Source: Desulforamulus hydrothermalis Lam5 = DSM 18033
GTDB taxonomy: Bacteria; Bacillota; Desulfotomaculia; Desulfotomaculales; Desulfotomaculaceae
Assembly: GCF_000315365.1 (NCBI RefSeq)
Contig: NZ_CAOS01000014.1
Location: forward strand, 59,940 to 123,939
Reading direction: 5' to 3'
DNA: 64,000 nt
The position numbers and the translations under genes are program-made. The notes below the pieces were generated by a model that saw nothing but the letters and a program-made list of their open reading frames with translations, had not been told where the DNA came from and did not search any database. Shown here in pieces: positions 10,096 through 18,980 of the stretch. Within the stretch, counting starts at the first letter, position 1, and each line of letters opens with the position of its first letter.

Positions 10096-10202
10096 AGTAA
10101 CTAGCCACCTTTCTCATGTTCCAGCAGTATTTGGTTTATATTTTAGGCAAGCGTGCTGCTAATTCCTTCTTAATCTTATTGGTTTAAAATTTCAAAAAAT
10201 TA

Positions 10203-10232
10203 TTGACCAAACAAAACTTAATGTGATATTAT
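10203..10232 (+). promoter_or_regulatory. promoter of the trp operon
   Basis: TTGACC at 10203-10208 and TATTAT at 10227-10232 with an 18-bp spacer. Transcription would begin near 10239, just before the first (T/G)AG triplet of the leader. Confidence 0.55.
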
Positions 10233-10242
10233 TATTCGAAAT

Positions 10243-10316
10243 TAGCAGAGTATGGTTTCTGAGTTTAGTTAAGCAATTGAGTTGAGCAGAGCAGAGTTGA
10301 GATGAGCTGAGAAGAG
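10243..10316 (+). promoter_or_regulatory. TRAP-binding (G/U)AG repeat array in the trp leader
   Basis: Twelve TAG/GAG triplets lie in the untranslated leader, at 10243, 10248, 10261, 10266, 10279, 10284, 10289, 10294, 10299, 10304, 10309 and 10314. The last eight are each spaced exactly 5 nt apart (2-nt spacers). This is the architecture that an 11-subunit TRAP ring binds in Bacillus leaders. It lies immediately before a T-tailed hairpin at 10341-10371, so bound TRAP would favour termination when tryptophan is plentiful. mtrB is encoded 7 kb upstream. The competing antiterminator fold could not be drawn with certainty. Confidence 0.9.
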
Positions 10317-10340
10317 TGAACGGGATAGGTCTGTCCGTCA

Positions 10341-10371
10341 ACCGGCGCTCCTTTTGAGCTGCCGGTTTTTT
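10341..10371 (+). terminator. trp leader attenuator (intrinsic terminator)
   Basis: ACCGGC/GCCGGT outer stem and GCTC/GAGC inner stem, followed by six T residues, between the TRAP array and trpE. Confidence 0.85.
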
Positions 10372-10403
10372 ATTTGGCTAAATTAACCGGGAGGTGATTG
10401 CTT

Positions 10404-11927
10404 TTGTATTATCCTGCCCTGGCAGAATATTGTAAGCTGGCGGAAACTTATAACCTGGTTCCGGTTTACCGTGAGTACCCGGCCGATACCGAAACTCCGG
10501 TATCCGTCTACCACAAGCTGTCGCCGGCGCCCCCCTGCTTTCTGCTGGAAAGCGTAGCCGGCGGCACCACGCAGGCCCGCTACTCTTTTATCGGGATGGC
10601 TTGTTTTTTAAACTTTCGATATTCCGCTGGGGCGGAATATTGGGGCGCGGAAGGCCGGGCCAGGCTGCCTGGCGATCCTCTGGCAGCCCTGCGGGAACTG
10701 GTCAGCAGGTACCAAACTCCCGCACTGCCCAACCTGCCCCCTTTCATTTCGGGTGGTGTGGGCTACTTTGGCTACGATCTGGTGCGTTTTTTCGAATCCC
10801 TGCCGCCCTCTAAACAAAATGATCCGGCGTTGCCCCTGTGCCGGTTGATGTTTCCCGGTGTGGTGCTGGCTTTTGACCACCTCCGCCGCACCTTACTGGT
10901 GGTGGCCAACCTGCCTGTCACCGGTCGGCCGGCAGACACCTACCAGGCAGCGGTGGCCAAGATTGACCGGGTGGCAAAGCAAATCTTCGCGAGCGGTCAA
11001 TCACCGGTAAGCTGTCCCTTAAGAGGTGCGCCGGCTTATTCCCAAAGCCTGTTGGATCGTTATTTAGCGGAGGGAGCCGTGTTTGGCCGCAGCCGGTTTG
11101 AAGCTGCTGTCAGCCGGGCGTTAGACTACATCCGGGCGGGGGAAATTTTTCAGGTAGTTCTGTCCCAGCGATTTGACCTGCCCTTTGACGGCAACCCCTT
11201 TGATTTTTACCGCTGGCTGCGGCTGTTAAATCCTTCGCCCTATCATTTTTATTTGAATTTCGGAGCTTTAACAGTGGTGGGTTGTTCTCCGGAAATGCTG
11301 GTACGGGTGACCGGGCCCAAGGTGACGACGCACCCCATTGCCGGCACCAGGCCCCGGGGCAGCCATGCCGCCGAGGATGACCGACTGGCAGCTGAATTAT
11401 TGGCGGATGAAAAGGAACGGGCTGAACACCTGATGCTGGTGGACCTGGGACGCAATGACCTGGGCCGGGTATGCCGGCCGGGCACGGTACAGGTACCGTC
11501 TTTTATGCAGGTAGAACGGTATTCCCATGTTATGCACCTGGTTTCGGAGGTTACCGGTCTGCTGGAGGCAGGCCGGACCGGCCTGGATGCACTGGCAGCT
11601 TGTTTTCCGGCGGGAACGGTCAGCGGGGCGCCCAAGATCAGAGCTATGGAAATAATTGATGAACTGGAGCCGGTAAGCCGGGGGCTTTATGCCGGGGCAG
11701 TGGGTTATTTGGACTTTGCCGGTCAACTGGACACAGCCATCACCATTCGTACCGCCGTACTGCATGGCGGCAAGGCCTACCTGCAGGCCGGGGCAGGCAT
11801 TGTGGCCGATTCTCAGCCGGCCAGGGAGTACCAGGAGTGCCTGCATAAAGCCCGGGCAATGGCAGCGGCCTTGCTGGCAGCGACAGCCGGGGAAAGGGGG
11901 TATGGTCTTGCTGGCGGTAATAGATAA
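10404..11927 (+). CDS. trpE: anthranilate synthase component I
   Basis: Converts chorismate to anthranilate with TrpG-supplied ammonia. The protein has about 507 residues. The chorismate-binding domain (from about residue 230) has IFQVVLSQRF, GCSPEMLVR, the PIAGTRPRG segment, MLVDLGRNDLGRV and FPAGTVSGAPKIRAMEII. The N-terminal domain carries the tryptophan feedback region with LLESV (an LLES-type motif). The TTG at 10404 is preferred because it lies 9 nt from GGGAGG; a TTG at 10398 overlaps the ribosome site. It is the first gene of trpEGDCFBA and overlaps trpG by 26 nt, so it is probably translationally coupled. Confidence 0.96.
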   Translation: MYYPALAEYCKLAETYNLVPVYREYPADTETPVSVYHKLSPAPPCFLLESVAGGTTQARYSFIGMACFLNFRYSAGAEYWGAEGRARLPGDPLAALRELVSRYQTPALPNLPPFISGGVGYFGYDLVRFFESLPPSKQNDPALPLCRLMFPGVVLAFDHLRRTLLVVANLPVTGRPADTYQAAVAKIDRVAKQIFASGQSPVSCPLRGAPAYSQSLLDRYLAEGAVFGRSRFEAAVSRALDYIRAGEIFQVVLSQRFDLPFDGNPFDFYRWLRLLNPSPYHFYLNFGALTVVGCSPEMLVRVTGPKVTTHPIAGTRPRGSHAAEDDRLAAELLADEKERAEHLMLVDLGRNDLGRVCRPGTVQVPSFMQVERYSHVMHLVSEVTGLLEAGRTGLDALAACFPAGTVSGAPKIRAMEIIDELEPVSRGLYAGAVGYLDFAGQLDTAITIRTAVLHGGKAYLQAGAGIVADSQPAREYQECLHKARAMAAALLAATAGERGYGLAGGNR

Positions 11928-12486
11928 CTATGATTCTTTTACTTATAACCTTGTTCAACTGGTGAGGGAGTTGGGGCAAGAAGTTTTGGTTTACCGCAAC
12001 GATGCCACGACGCCCGAACAACTGCTGGCTTCAGGCGTCCGCGGCTTGCTATTGTCGCCGGGGCCGGGCCGGCCGGAGCAGGCGGGTATCTGCCTGGCAG
12101 TTGTCCGGCAGTTGTACGATAAAATCCCCATCCTGGGAGTTTGCTTAGGTCATCAAGCTATTGCCCGGGCCTTGGGCGGCGCCATTGTCCCGGCCGGCCG
12201 CCTGATGCATGGCAAAACTTCTGTCATTTGGCATGACGGCGACGGGATTTACAAAGATTTGCCGCCTTCCTTCACAGCGGCCCGTTACCATTCACTGGCC
12301 GTGGATGAAAAAACTTTGCCGTCCTGTTTGAAAGTAACGGCCCGGACCACAGCAGGGGAGGTGATGGGAATCCGCCATTTGCTTTACCCGGTGGAGGGGG
12401 TGCAGTTTCATCCGGAATCTATTGCTACCACCCATGGTAAGGCTATGTTGATAAATTTTTTACGGCAGTGCATGGCCATGAGCTGA
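11902..12486 (+). CDS. trpG: anthranilate synthase component II (glutamine amidotransferase)
   Basis: Protein of 194 residues of the class I glutamine amidotransferase family. IDNYDSFTYNL opens the fold, LLSPGPGRP forms the oxyanion loop, GVCLGHQAI holds the nucleophilic cysteine, and VQFHPESI near the end holds the His-Glu pair. It supplies ammonia to TrpE and may also serve PabB for folate synthesis. The ATG at 11902 lies inside the end of trpE behind AAAGGGGG. Its last codons begin a run of GAG triplets that continues over the trpD ribosome-binding site. Confidence 0.96.
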   Translation: MVLLAVIDNYDSFTYNLVQLVRELGQEVLVYRNDATTPEQLLASGVRGLLLSPGPGRPEQAGICLAVVRQLYDKIPILGVCLGHQAIARALGGAIVPAGRLMHGKTSVIWHDGDGIYKDLPPSFTAARYHSLAVDEKTLPSCLKVTARTTAGEVMGIRHLLYPVEGVQFHPESIATTHGKAMLINFLRQCMAMS

Positions 12487-12519
12487 GATGAGAAGGAGGA
12501 GAGCAGAGTGATAACGGAG
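12480..12519 (+). promoter_or_regulatory. probable second TRAP site overlapping the trpD ribosome-binding site
   Basis: GAG triplets at 12480, 12485, 12490, 12496, 12501, 12506 and 12517, spaced 5 or 6 nt apart apart from one missing position near 12511. They span the trpG stop, the trpD Shine-Dalgarno (AAGGAGGA) and the trpD GTG start at 12508. Bacillus TRAP blocks translation of trpG by binding such an array over its ribosome site, so the same mode is inferred here for trpD. Confidence 0.65.
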
Positions 12520-13545
12520 GCAATTAAGCAGGTAGTAAAGGGAGAGGACTTGTCCGAACCGGTTGCCCGGGGCGTCATGCAGGAAATTATGACAGGTGAG
12601 GCTTCCCCGGCGCAAATTGCTTGTTTTTTAACAGCTTTACACCTGAAAGGAGAAACAGCGGCTGAGATTACCGGTTTTGCCCGGACTATGCGGGAAAAGC
12701 TGACGCCGGTGAAAACCGGCCGCAAGGGCCTGGTAGATACCTGCGGCACCGGCGGGGATGGCGCCCATACCTTTAATATTTCGACAGCCAGTGCCCTGGT
12801 TCTGGCAGGGGCCGGCTTGCCGGTAGCCAAACACGGCAACCGGTCAGTTTCCAGCCGCTGCGGCAGCGCTGATGTATTGGAATACCTGGGGGTGGCCGTT
12901 AACCTGACCCCCGCGGAAGCCGGCTTGTGTTTAGATGAAGTGGGCATAGCCTTTCTTTATGCGCCTTTGCTGCATACCGCCATGAAGTATGCAGCGGGGC
13001 CCCGGCAAGAAATGGGCATACGCACTGTGTTTAATATTTTAGGACCGTTAACTAACCCGGCCTTTGCCCGGCATCAAGTGCTGGGGGTATATAGTGCACA
13101 ACTGGCTCCGGTAATGGCCCGGGTGTTGGCCAACTTAGGCACCGCTAAATCCTTTGTCATTCACGGCAGCGGCGGTTTGGATGAAATATCCCTGGCCGGC
13201 CCGGCGCTGGTGTACGAAACAGAAGCCAACCAGGTTAGGCAGTTTACCCTTGACCCCCTTGATTTTGGTCTGGCCCGGGCTCCGGTTGCGGCTTTGGCCG
13301 GCGGTGACGTTAAGAAAAACGCCAGAATTTTGCAAAACGTTCTGGCAGGCGCACCCGGTCCCCAGCGGGATGCGGTAATCATTAACGCCGCCCTGGGGCT
13401 GGTTGCCGGCGGATTGACCGGGGATCTTGCCGCTGCCGTTAAACTGGCCCAGGAAGTAATTGACTCGGGCAGGGCCAGGCAAAAATTAAAGCAACTGATA
13501 GAGTTTTCGCAATCTCTGGTCAGGGAAAGGACGGCAGCCCTTTGA
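12508..13545 (+). CDS. trpD: anthranilate phosphoribosyltransferase
   Basis: Transfers the phosphoribosyl group of PRPP to anthranilate. The protein has 345 residues. DTCGTGGDGAHTFNIST binds PRPP and magnesium, followed by KHGNRSVSSRCGSADVLE, and GPLTNPA in the central region. A glycine-rich C-terminus completes the fold. It begins with GTG at 12508, inside a GAG-rich region that also provides its ribosome-binding site (a proposed TRAP target), 21 bp after trpG. It overlaps trpC by 4 nt. Confidence 0.96.
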   Translation: MITEAIKQVVKGEDLSEPVARGVMQEIMTGEASPAQIACFLTALHLKGETAAEITGFARTMREKLTPVKTGRKGLVDTCGTGGDGAHTFNISTASALVLAGAGLPVAKHGNRSVSSRCGSADVLEYLGVAVNLTPAEAGLCLDEVGIAFLYAPLLHTAMKYAAGPRQEMGIRTVFNILGPLTNPAFARHQVLGVYSAQLAPVMARVLANLGTAKSFVIHGSGGLDEISLAGPALVYETEANQVRQFTLDPLDFGLARAPVAALAGGDVKKNARILQNVLAGAPGPQRDAVIINAALGLVAGGLTGDLAAAVKLAQEVIDSGRARQKLKQLIEFSQSLVRERTAAL

Positions 13546-14342
13546 TTTTATCCAAGATCATACAGCATAAAAAACAGGAGCTTAAAATTTTGCAGCAGAC
13601 CCTGGATGTGTGTGATATGGCCAGGCAAATTAAACGGCTGCCGCCGACCAGGAATTTTCAAGCCGCCATCCGGTTGCCCGGTTGTGTCAGCCTGATTGCG
13701 GAAATTAAACAAGCCTCTCCGGTTAAAGGAAACCTTAGCCGTAATTTTAACCACCTTGAGCTGGCCGGCAGTTACAGCCGGCACGGGGCGGCGGCCATTT
13801 CGATCTTAACTGAAACGGAGTTTTTTGGCGGCCGGCTGTCTTACCTGGAAGAAGTACGTCAGGCCTGCGACCTGCCTTTGCTGCGCAAGGATTTTATTAT
13901 AGATACGCTGCAGCTTTACCAGAGCAGGCTGGCCGGTGCAGATGCGGTGCTGCTGATTGCCGCTGTTCTGTCAGACCACAAACTGAGGCAATTGCTAAGC
14001 CTGGCTGCCCGGCTGAACCTGCAAGCCCTGGTGGAGGTGCATACACCGGCTGAGCTAGAGCGGGCGCTCCGGGCAGGGGCTGCTGTCATCGGCATTAATA
14101 ACCGTTGCCTGCAAACCTTTGTTACCGACCTGAATACCACCGACCGGTTGCTGTCCTTGCTTAACCGGCCGGATATTACGGTTGTCAGCGCAAGCGGCAT
14201 CAGCAGCCGGGAACATATGCAATTTCTCAGGCGCCGGGGCGTGCATGCGGCCCTGGTGGGTGAGGCCCTGGTAACCGCAGCGGATACCGGCTGCAAAATA
14301 AAAGAATTGCTGGAAGGTGGGAGGCGGCTTACAGATGTATAG
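13542..14342 (+). CDS. trpC: indole-3-glycerol phosphate synthase
   Basis: Closes the indole ring from CdRP. The protein has 266 residues and a TIM-barrel. LIAEIKQASPVKG (catalytic Lys), ISILTETEFFGG, LLRKDFIID (catalytic Lys), LVEVHTPAEL, IGINNRCLQTF and the SASGISS phosphate loop are present. The start is a TTG that overlaps the trpD stop (TTGA), so coupling is likely. It ends 8 nt inside trpF. Confidence 0.95.
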   Translation: MILSKIIQHKKQELKILQQTLDVCDMARQIKRLPPTRNFQAAIRLPGCVSLIAEIKQASPVKGNLSRNFNHLELAGSYSRHGAAAISILTETEFFGGRLSYLEEVRQACDLPLLRKDFIIDTLQLYQSRLAGADAVLLIAAVLSDHKLRQLLSLAARLNLQALVEVHTPAELERALRAGAAVIGINNRCLQTFVTDLNTTDRLLSLLNRPDITVVSASGISSREHMQFLRRRGVHAALVGEALVTAADTGCKIKELLEGGRRLTDV

Positions 14343-14964
14343 CGTGCGCATAAAAATTTGCGGCGTGCAAGACCCCTTTACGGCCGAGGCGGCTGCCCTG
14401 GCCGGGGCAGATGCCGTTGGCATGGTGTTGGCGCCGGGCCGGCGCCAGGTATCCCCCGAACAGGCCCGGGCCATATGTCAAGCTATGCCGCCGCTGGTGG
14501 CGCGGGTGGGCGTTTTTGTGGATGCGCCGGCCGATGAAGTGCGCCAGATTGCCTGTTACTGCGGCTTTGATTTGGTACAGCTGCACGGCCGGGAAAGCCC
14601 GGCCTACTGCCGCTCCCTGGGGCTGCGCTGCCTCAAGGGGGTGGCCGCCCGCAGCCGGCAAGCCTTGGAACAAGCAGACAATTACCCTGTGGCCGCTCTG
14701 CTGGTGGATACTTACCTGCCGGGACGGGTGGGCGGTACCGGTCAGCCCTTTGATTGGCGGCTGCTGGAAAACCTGCCGTTAAAACTGCCTTTCATTTTAG
14801 CCGGTGGGCTGCATCCCGGCAATGTAGGCCGGGCGGTGGCGCTGCTGCGTCCTTACGGGGTGGATGTTTCCAGCGGGGTAGAGGTTAACGGGCAAAAGGA
14901 TTTGCAATTGATAAAAACATTTATTAAACGGGCCAAGGAGGTGTCTTACCATGCAGCCGGATAA
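14335..14964 (+). CDS. trpF: phosphoribosylanthranilate isomerase
   Basis: Amadori isomerase step of tryptophan synthesis, a TIM barrel of 209 residues. IKICGVQD near the start holds the catalytic Cys; [24 protein letters not shown] with the catalytic Asp, and [11 protein letters not shown] with [11 protein letters not shown] near the end bind the phosphate. The ATG at 14335 is chosen because GGTGGGAGG lies 11 nt upstream; a GTG at 14317 would sit on that site. It overlaps trpC and trpB. Confidence 0.95.
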   Translation: MYSVRIKICGVQDPFTAEAAALAGADAVGMVLAPGRRQVSPEQARAICQAMPPLVARVGVFVDAPADEVRQIACYCGFDLVQLHGRESPAYCRSLGLRCLKGVAARSRQALEQADNYPVAALLVDTYLPGRVGGTGQPFDWRLLENLPLKLPFILAGGLHPGNVGRAVALLRPYGVDVSSGVEVNGQKDLQLIKTFIKRAKEVSYHAAG

Positions 14965-16141
14965 CAGAGGATATTTTGGACCCTACGGCGGGGCCTATGT
15001 GCCGGAAATTCTCATGCCTGCCCTGGAAGAACTGGCGGAAGCCTATCAGGCGGCCCGGCAGGACGATGCTTTTCAAAAAGAAATGGCCTATTACCTGCGC
15101 CATTACGTGGGACGCCCCTCCCCGGTTTATTACGCCGCTGCTCTCAGCCAACAAACAGGAGGTGCCCGCATCTATCTTAAGAGGGAAGACCTGAACCATA
15201 CCGGGGCGCACAAGATTAACAATACCGTCGGGCAATTGCTGCTGGCCCGCCGGATGGGAAAACGGCGCATTGTGGCGGAAACCGGCGCCGGCCAGCACGG
15301 GGTGGCTACCGCTACGGTGGCAGCCATGCTGGGAATGCAGTGTGTAGTATATATGGGATCCCAAGACATCCGCCGGCAGTCATTGAATGTGTTCCGCATG
15401 CGCCTGCTGGGGGCTGAGGTGGTGGAGGTCAACACAGGCAGCGGTACTTTAAAAGATGCTATGAACGAGGCCATGCGCGACTGGGTAACCAATGTGCGGC
15501 ATACCTTTTACGCCATTGGTTCGGCCGCCGGGCCCCATCCTTATCCAATGCTGGTAAGGGATCTGCAGTCTGTCATAGGACAGGAAGCCAAACAGCAAAT
15601 GCTGGAACAAACCGGCGCCCTGCCTCACTGCGTAGTGGCCTGTGTAGGCGGCGGCAGTAATGCCATGGGTATTTTTCATGCCTTCCTGGAGGATGAGGCA
15701 GTAAGGCTGGTAGGGGTGGAAGCCGGTGGACTGGGGCTGGCCAGCGGACAACATGCGGCCACCTTAAATGCCGGCCGGCCCGGGGTGCTGCATGGTTCTT
15801 ACAGCTATCTGGTGCAGGATCCTTACGGTCAGGTTGTGCCGGTTCATTCTGTTTCTGCAGGGCTGGATTACCCGGGTGTCGGGCCGGAACACAGTTACTT
15901 AAAGGATACAGGAAGAGTAAGTTATGCGGTGGCCACCGACCAGGAAGCTCTGGCGGCTTTTCACCTGCTTTGCCGTACCGAGGGCATCCTGCCTGCCCTG
16001 GAAAGCGCCCATGCCCTGGCCGAGGCAATCAAGCTGGCGCCGCAGATGGCCGAGCAGCAAAACCTGCTGGTTTGTTTATCCGGCCGGGGTGACAAAGACG
16101 TGCATACGGTAGCCAGGGAAATGGGGGTGCAGTTAGGATGA
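14951..16141 (+). CDS. trpB: tryptophan synthase beta chain
   Basis: PLP enzyme that joins indole and serine. The protein has 396 residues (TrpB1 type). [27 protein letters not shown] with the PLP lysine, [25 protein letters not shown] (phosphate loop), and the C-terminal LSGRGDKDV are all intact. The ATG at 14951 follows AAGGAGGTG. It overlaps trpF by 14 nt and trpA by 4 nt, matching the usual 1:1 TrpA-TrpB complex. Confidence 0.97.
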   Translation: MQPDNRGYFGPYGGAYVPEILMPALEELAEAYQAARQDDAFQKEMAYYLRHYVGRPSPVYYAAALSQQTGGARIYLKREDLNHTGAHKINNTVGQLLLARRMGKRRIVAETGAGQHGVATATVAAMLGMQCVVYMGSQDIRRQSLNVFRMRLLGAEVVEVNTGSGTLKDAMNEAMRDWVTNVRHTFYAIGSAAGPHPYPMLVRDLQSVIGQEAKQQMLEQTGALPHCVVACVGGGSNAMGIFHAFLEDEAVRLVGVEAGGLGLASGQHAATLNAGRPGVLHGSYSYLVQDPYGQVVPVHSVSAGLDYPGVGPEHSYLKDTGRVSYAVATDQEALAAFHLLCRTEGILPALESAHALAEAIKLAPQMAEQQNLLVCLSGRGDKDVHTVAREMGVQLG

Positions 16142-16941
16142 ACGGTGTTGAACGGTTGGCTGCCACCTTTGAGGCGTTAAAAAAGCGGCGGCAAAAGGCC
16201 TTGGTAACCTATATTACCGCCGGCGATCCCGATTTGGCCGCCACGGAAAAGTTAGTTTCAGCCATGGACAGGGCCGGTGCGGATATCATAGAATTGGGCG
16301 TACCCTTTTCCGATCCGTCTGCCGACGGGCCGGTCATTCAGCGGGCTGCTGCCCGGGCCCTGGCTCGCCAGACCACACCGGCCGACATTCTCCGGCTGGC
16401 GGCAAAACTAAATAAAACGGTCCGGGCGCCTTTAGTGTTAATGTCTTACTACAATCCCGTCCTGCAGTACGGCCTGAAGGATTTTTGCCTACAGGCTGCC
16501 GGGGCCGGGGTGGCTGGTTTGATAATACCTGACCTGCCGCCGGAGGAAGCGGAGCCTTTGCTGGGCGAAGCAGACAAAGCCGGTTTGGCAATTATTCCGC
16601 TGGCGGCGCCTACCGGCCACCGGCGCCGTTTTGCTAAGATTGCTGCGGTTGCCCGGGGTTTTATTTACGCTGTCACAGTTACAGGCATTACCGGTACCGG
16701 TCAGAACGTGACAGCAGAAATTGCCGGCTTAGCCAAGCGCATCAGGGAGTTTACGGATTTACCCATCCTGGCCGGCTTCGGCATTGCCACAGCCGAACAG
16801 GCGGCAGCTGTGGCCGGCTGCTGTGACGGTGTAGTAGTGGGCAGCGCCCTGGTGCGGCTGGTGGAAGAACAGGGAACCGCCGGAATTCCGGCAGTGACAG
16901 GTTTGGTCAGATCACTGAAAGAAGCCGTCAATAAAACATAA
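16138..16941 (+). CDS. trpA: tryptophan synthase alpha chain
   Basis: Releases indole from indole-3-glycerol phosphate and passes it to TrpB. The protein has 267 residues. The catalytic Glu lies in [17 protein letters not shown], the Asp in [11 protein letters not shown], and [10 protein letters not shown] plus GFGIATAEQ bind the phosphate. The ATG overlaps the trpB stop (ATGA). It is the last trp gene, followed by an intrinsic terminator. No aroF or hisC-type gene extends the operon, unlike in Bacillus. Confidence 0.96.
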   Translation: MNGVERLAATFEALKKRRQKALVTYITAGDPDLAATEKLVSAMDRAGADIIELGVPFSDPSADGPVIQRAAARALARQTTPADILRLAAKLNKTVRAPLVLMSYYNPVLQYGLKDFCLQAAGAGVAGLIIPDLPPEEAEPLLGEADKAGLAIIPLAAPTGHRRRFAKIAAVARGFIYAVTVTGITGTGQNVTAEIAGLAKRIREFTDLPILAGFGIATAEQAAAVAGCCDGVVVGSALVRLVEEQGTAGIPAVTGLVRSLKEAVNKT

Positions 16942-17013
16942 ATTACCAGCAATGGATAATATAGACCTGGTTGTTTGATATTGTCATTTCAGGTAAAATA
17001 ATAAATAAAAATG

Positions 17014-17044
17014 CCCTGCCGATTTACCAGCGCAGGGTTTTTTT
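17014..17044 (+). terminator. terminator of the trp operon
   Basis: CCCTGC/GCAGGG stem (17014-17019 with 17032-17037), followed by seven T residues. Confidence 0.8.
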
Positions 17045-17052
17045 CTGCCGAC

Positions 17053-17082
17053 ACCCCTTATAAAACGTTGTTTGTTTCGTAA
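17053..17082 (+). promoter_or_regulatory. possible SigI-type autoregulated promoter
   Basis: ACCCCTT at 17053 and CGTAA at 17078, 53 bp before sigI, recall the CCCC / CGWA elements reported for SigI-dependent promoters. The match is short and the 20-bp spacing is only approximate. Confidence 0.3.
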
Positions 17083-17134
17083 TGTATTATAACCCATCAT
17101 ACGGGGCAGTCGGGTCAGGGGGAGTGACCAGGTT

Positions 17135-17872
17135 TTGATACTAGAGCAAGCAGCGGCACAGTACCTGGACCGGGCCAGACAGGGAGATCATCAAGCCAGA
17201 GAACAATTAATAGCTGAAGCCAAACCCTATATCCAAACCACCTGCAGTAAAGTATGCGGACGGCTGCTGGCATGGGGAAGAGATGATGAATTAAGTGTCG
17301 GTCTGATGGCATTTAACGAAGCTATTGACCGGTTTACCGAAAAAAGGAACATGCCTTTTTGGGGTTTTGCCAGACTGGTAATTAAAAGCCGGCTGGCCGA
17401 CCATTTTCGTCGGGAAGCCAGGCACAGGCACCGGCCTTTGGAATACCAGGCAACTGCTGAGCTGCCGGTCTGTTTGGAAACAACCCAGGCCTGGGAAGAT
17501 TACTGGCAGGCAGCTGAGGCCAGGGAACGTCAGGAAGAAGTATTGGACTTTCAAAAAGAGTTATCTTTATTTGGCATTACCATCAATGAACTGGTTGAAG
17601 CATCGCCCAAACACAGGGATACCCGCGAAAATCTGCTGGCTGTGGCTAAACAAGTGGCGGAGCAGCCTGCTTTGCTGGCGCACTTAATGCGCACCAAGCG
17701 CTTACCTGTTAAGGAATTGGCTCTAAGTTCCGGGCTTCACCGCAAAACCATTGAAAAGGGGCGGCGCTATATTATTGCCATGGCGCTGTTATTGCACCAC
17801 AAGGAGCGCTTTATTTATTTGTATTCTTATTTAAAATTAACCGGTTGGTCCCGGGATGAGGGGGGCAAGTAG
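17135..17872 (+). CDS. sigI: RNA polymerase sigma factor SigI
   Basis: Alternative sigma-70-family factor of 245 residues. The region 2-like part includes YLDRARQGDHQAREQLI, the core-binding DELSVGLMAFNEAID and the FWGFARLVIKSRLADHFRRE helix. The C-terminal SigI-specific DNA-binding domain contains LPVKELALSSGLHRKTIEKG, a helix-turn-helix. It responds to heat, cell-wall or, in cellulolytic clostridia, polysaccharide signals through the membrane protein RsgI, whose gene follows 2 bp downstream. The start is TTG at 17135 after AGGGGGAGTGA. Confidence 0.93.
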   Translation: MILEQAAAQYLDRARQGDHQAREQLIAEAKPYIQTTCSKVCGRLLAWGRDDELSVGLMAFNEAIDRFTEKRNMPFWGFARLVIKSRLADHFRREARHRHRPLEYQATAELPVCLETTQAWEDYWQAAEARERQEEVLDFQKELSLFGITINELVEASPKHRDTRENLLAVAKQVAEQPALLAHLMRTKRLPVKELALSSGLHRKTIEKGRRYIIAMALLLHHKERFIYLYSYLKLTGWSRDEGGK

Positions 17873-17874
17873 CT

Positions 17875-18927
17875 GTGGTTAAAGGTATATTGGTGCAAGC
17901 CAAAGGGCCTCTGGGGGTGGTGATGACTCCGGAAGGGAGGTTTGTGCGGGTTATCTTAAGCAAACACCGGCGCGAACTGGGTCAGGAGGTTACAGGCATG
18001 GAAGTGAAAATTCCTGCCGGGCTGCCCTGGGGCGCAGCGGCGGCAGTTTTGCTGCTGGTTTGTTTTCTCAGCTTGTGGAACCCAAGCCGGCCGGCAGCAG
18101 CAGCCTATGTAACCCTGGATATAAATCCCAGTTTGGAACTGGCGGTTAACCCTGAGGGTAAGGTGATCAAAGGTAGCGGGCTGGACGAAGAAGGACGGCA
18201 ACTGGTAAAAAAGGTTGATTTCGGGCAACTGTCAGTGTACCAGGCGGTACAACTGCTGGTATCGGAAGCGGCCCGGCATAACTATATAAATCACACCAAT
18301 AATATTGTGCTGGTCACGGTAACCCCGCTCAGGGAAAATACCGGCGTGGTGGATGAAGCAAAACTGGCAGCAACCGTTCAGCAGGTTGCTGCGGTGGAAA
18401 CCCCGGGGGTTAAAGTAATTTCCGAACGTGCCACGGTGGAAGAACATCAACTGGCTGCTAAAAAAGGAATATCGGTAGGTCGCTACTTAATTCACCGAAA
18501 CAGCCACCGGCAAGGCCTCCGGCTATCTCTGGAGCAGGTTAAAAAGAAAGGGCTGGGTCAATTAGAAAAAGAAACGGGCATTGAACTGCAGCGTTTGCTG
18601 CCCCATGCCCAAAGGGCTGAGCAGCAGGTTTTGCAGCAGCAACCGTCTGCACACCAGGCCGACACGGTTAATAAACCGGCTCACCCAAAAGATAAAAGAC
18701 AGCCGGCAGTCCGGGAATCTGACAACCGGCCGGAGCAGCCCCAAAAAGCCGAAACCCGTAAGGGAGAACAGCAACCGGCCGGTCGAACTTCTGACAGGCA
18801 GCCTCAACAGCCTCAACCGGTCAAAGAAAAGGGGCCGGAAAAGGAACGGATAAGCCGGCCACCGGACCTGGGCAAAGAAACGCCCCCTGGTAAAGCAAAC
18901 AGTAAAGCCAGAGCAAAAGAAGATTAA
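17875..18927 (+). CDS. rsgI: anti-sigma-I factor RsgI
   Basis: Membrane anti-sigma factor of 350 residues. The cytoplasmic N-terminal domain (about residues 1-45) has KGILVQAKG and GRFVRV and binds SigI. A single membrane helix spans about 46-64. The extracellular part begins with AAAYVTLDINPSLELAVN, the conserved periplasmic RsgI region, where self-cleavage is known in clostridial homologues. The last 130 residues are rich in Gln, Lys, Arg and Pro and look disordered; there is no carbohydrate-binding module. The GTG at 17875 is nearly contiguous with sigI. Confidence 0.92.
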   Translation: MVKGILVQAKGPLGVVMTPEGRFVRVILSKHRRELGQEVTGMEVKIPAGLPWGAAAAVLLLVCFLSLWNPSRPAAAAYVTLDINPSLELAVNPEGKVIKGSGLDEEGRQLVKKVDFGQLSVYQAVQLLVSEAARHNYINHTNNIVLVTVTPLRENTGVVDEAKLAATVQQVAAVETPGVKVISERATVEEHQLAAKKGISVGRYLIHRNSHRQGLRLSLEQVKKKGLGQLEKETGIELQRLLPHAQRAEQQVLQQQPSAHQADTVNKPAHPKDKRQPAVRESDNRPEQPQKAETRKGEQQPAGRTSDRQPQQPQPVKEKGPEKERISRPPDLGKETPPGKANSKARAKED

Positions 18928-18940
18928 GTGTTAATAAAGC

Positions 18941-18980
18941 AGAAAAGCCTCTGCCAGCTATTGGGAGAGGCTTTTCTTTT
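18941..18980. terminator. bidirectional terminator between rsgI and corA
   Basis: 12-bp perfect arms (18941-18952 with 18966-18977), followed by TTT. The genes on both sides converge on it. Confidence 0.75.
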
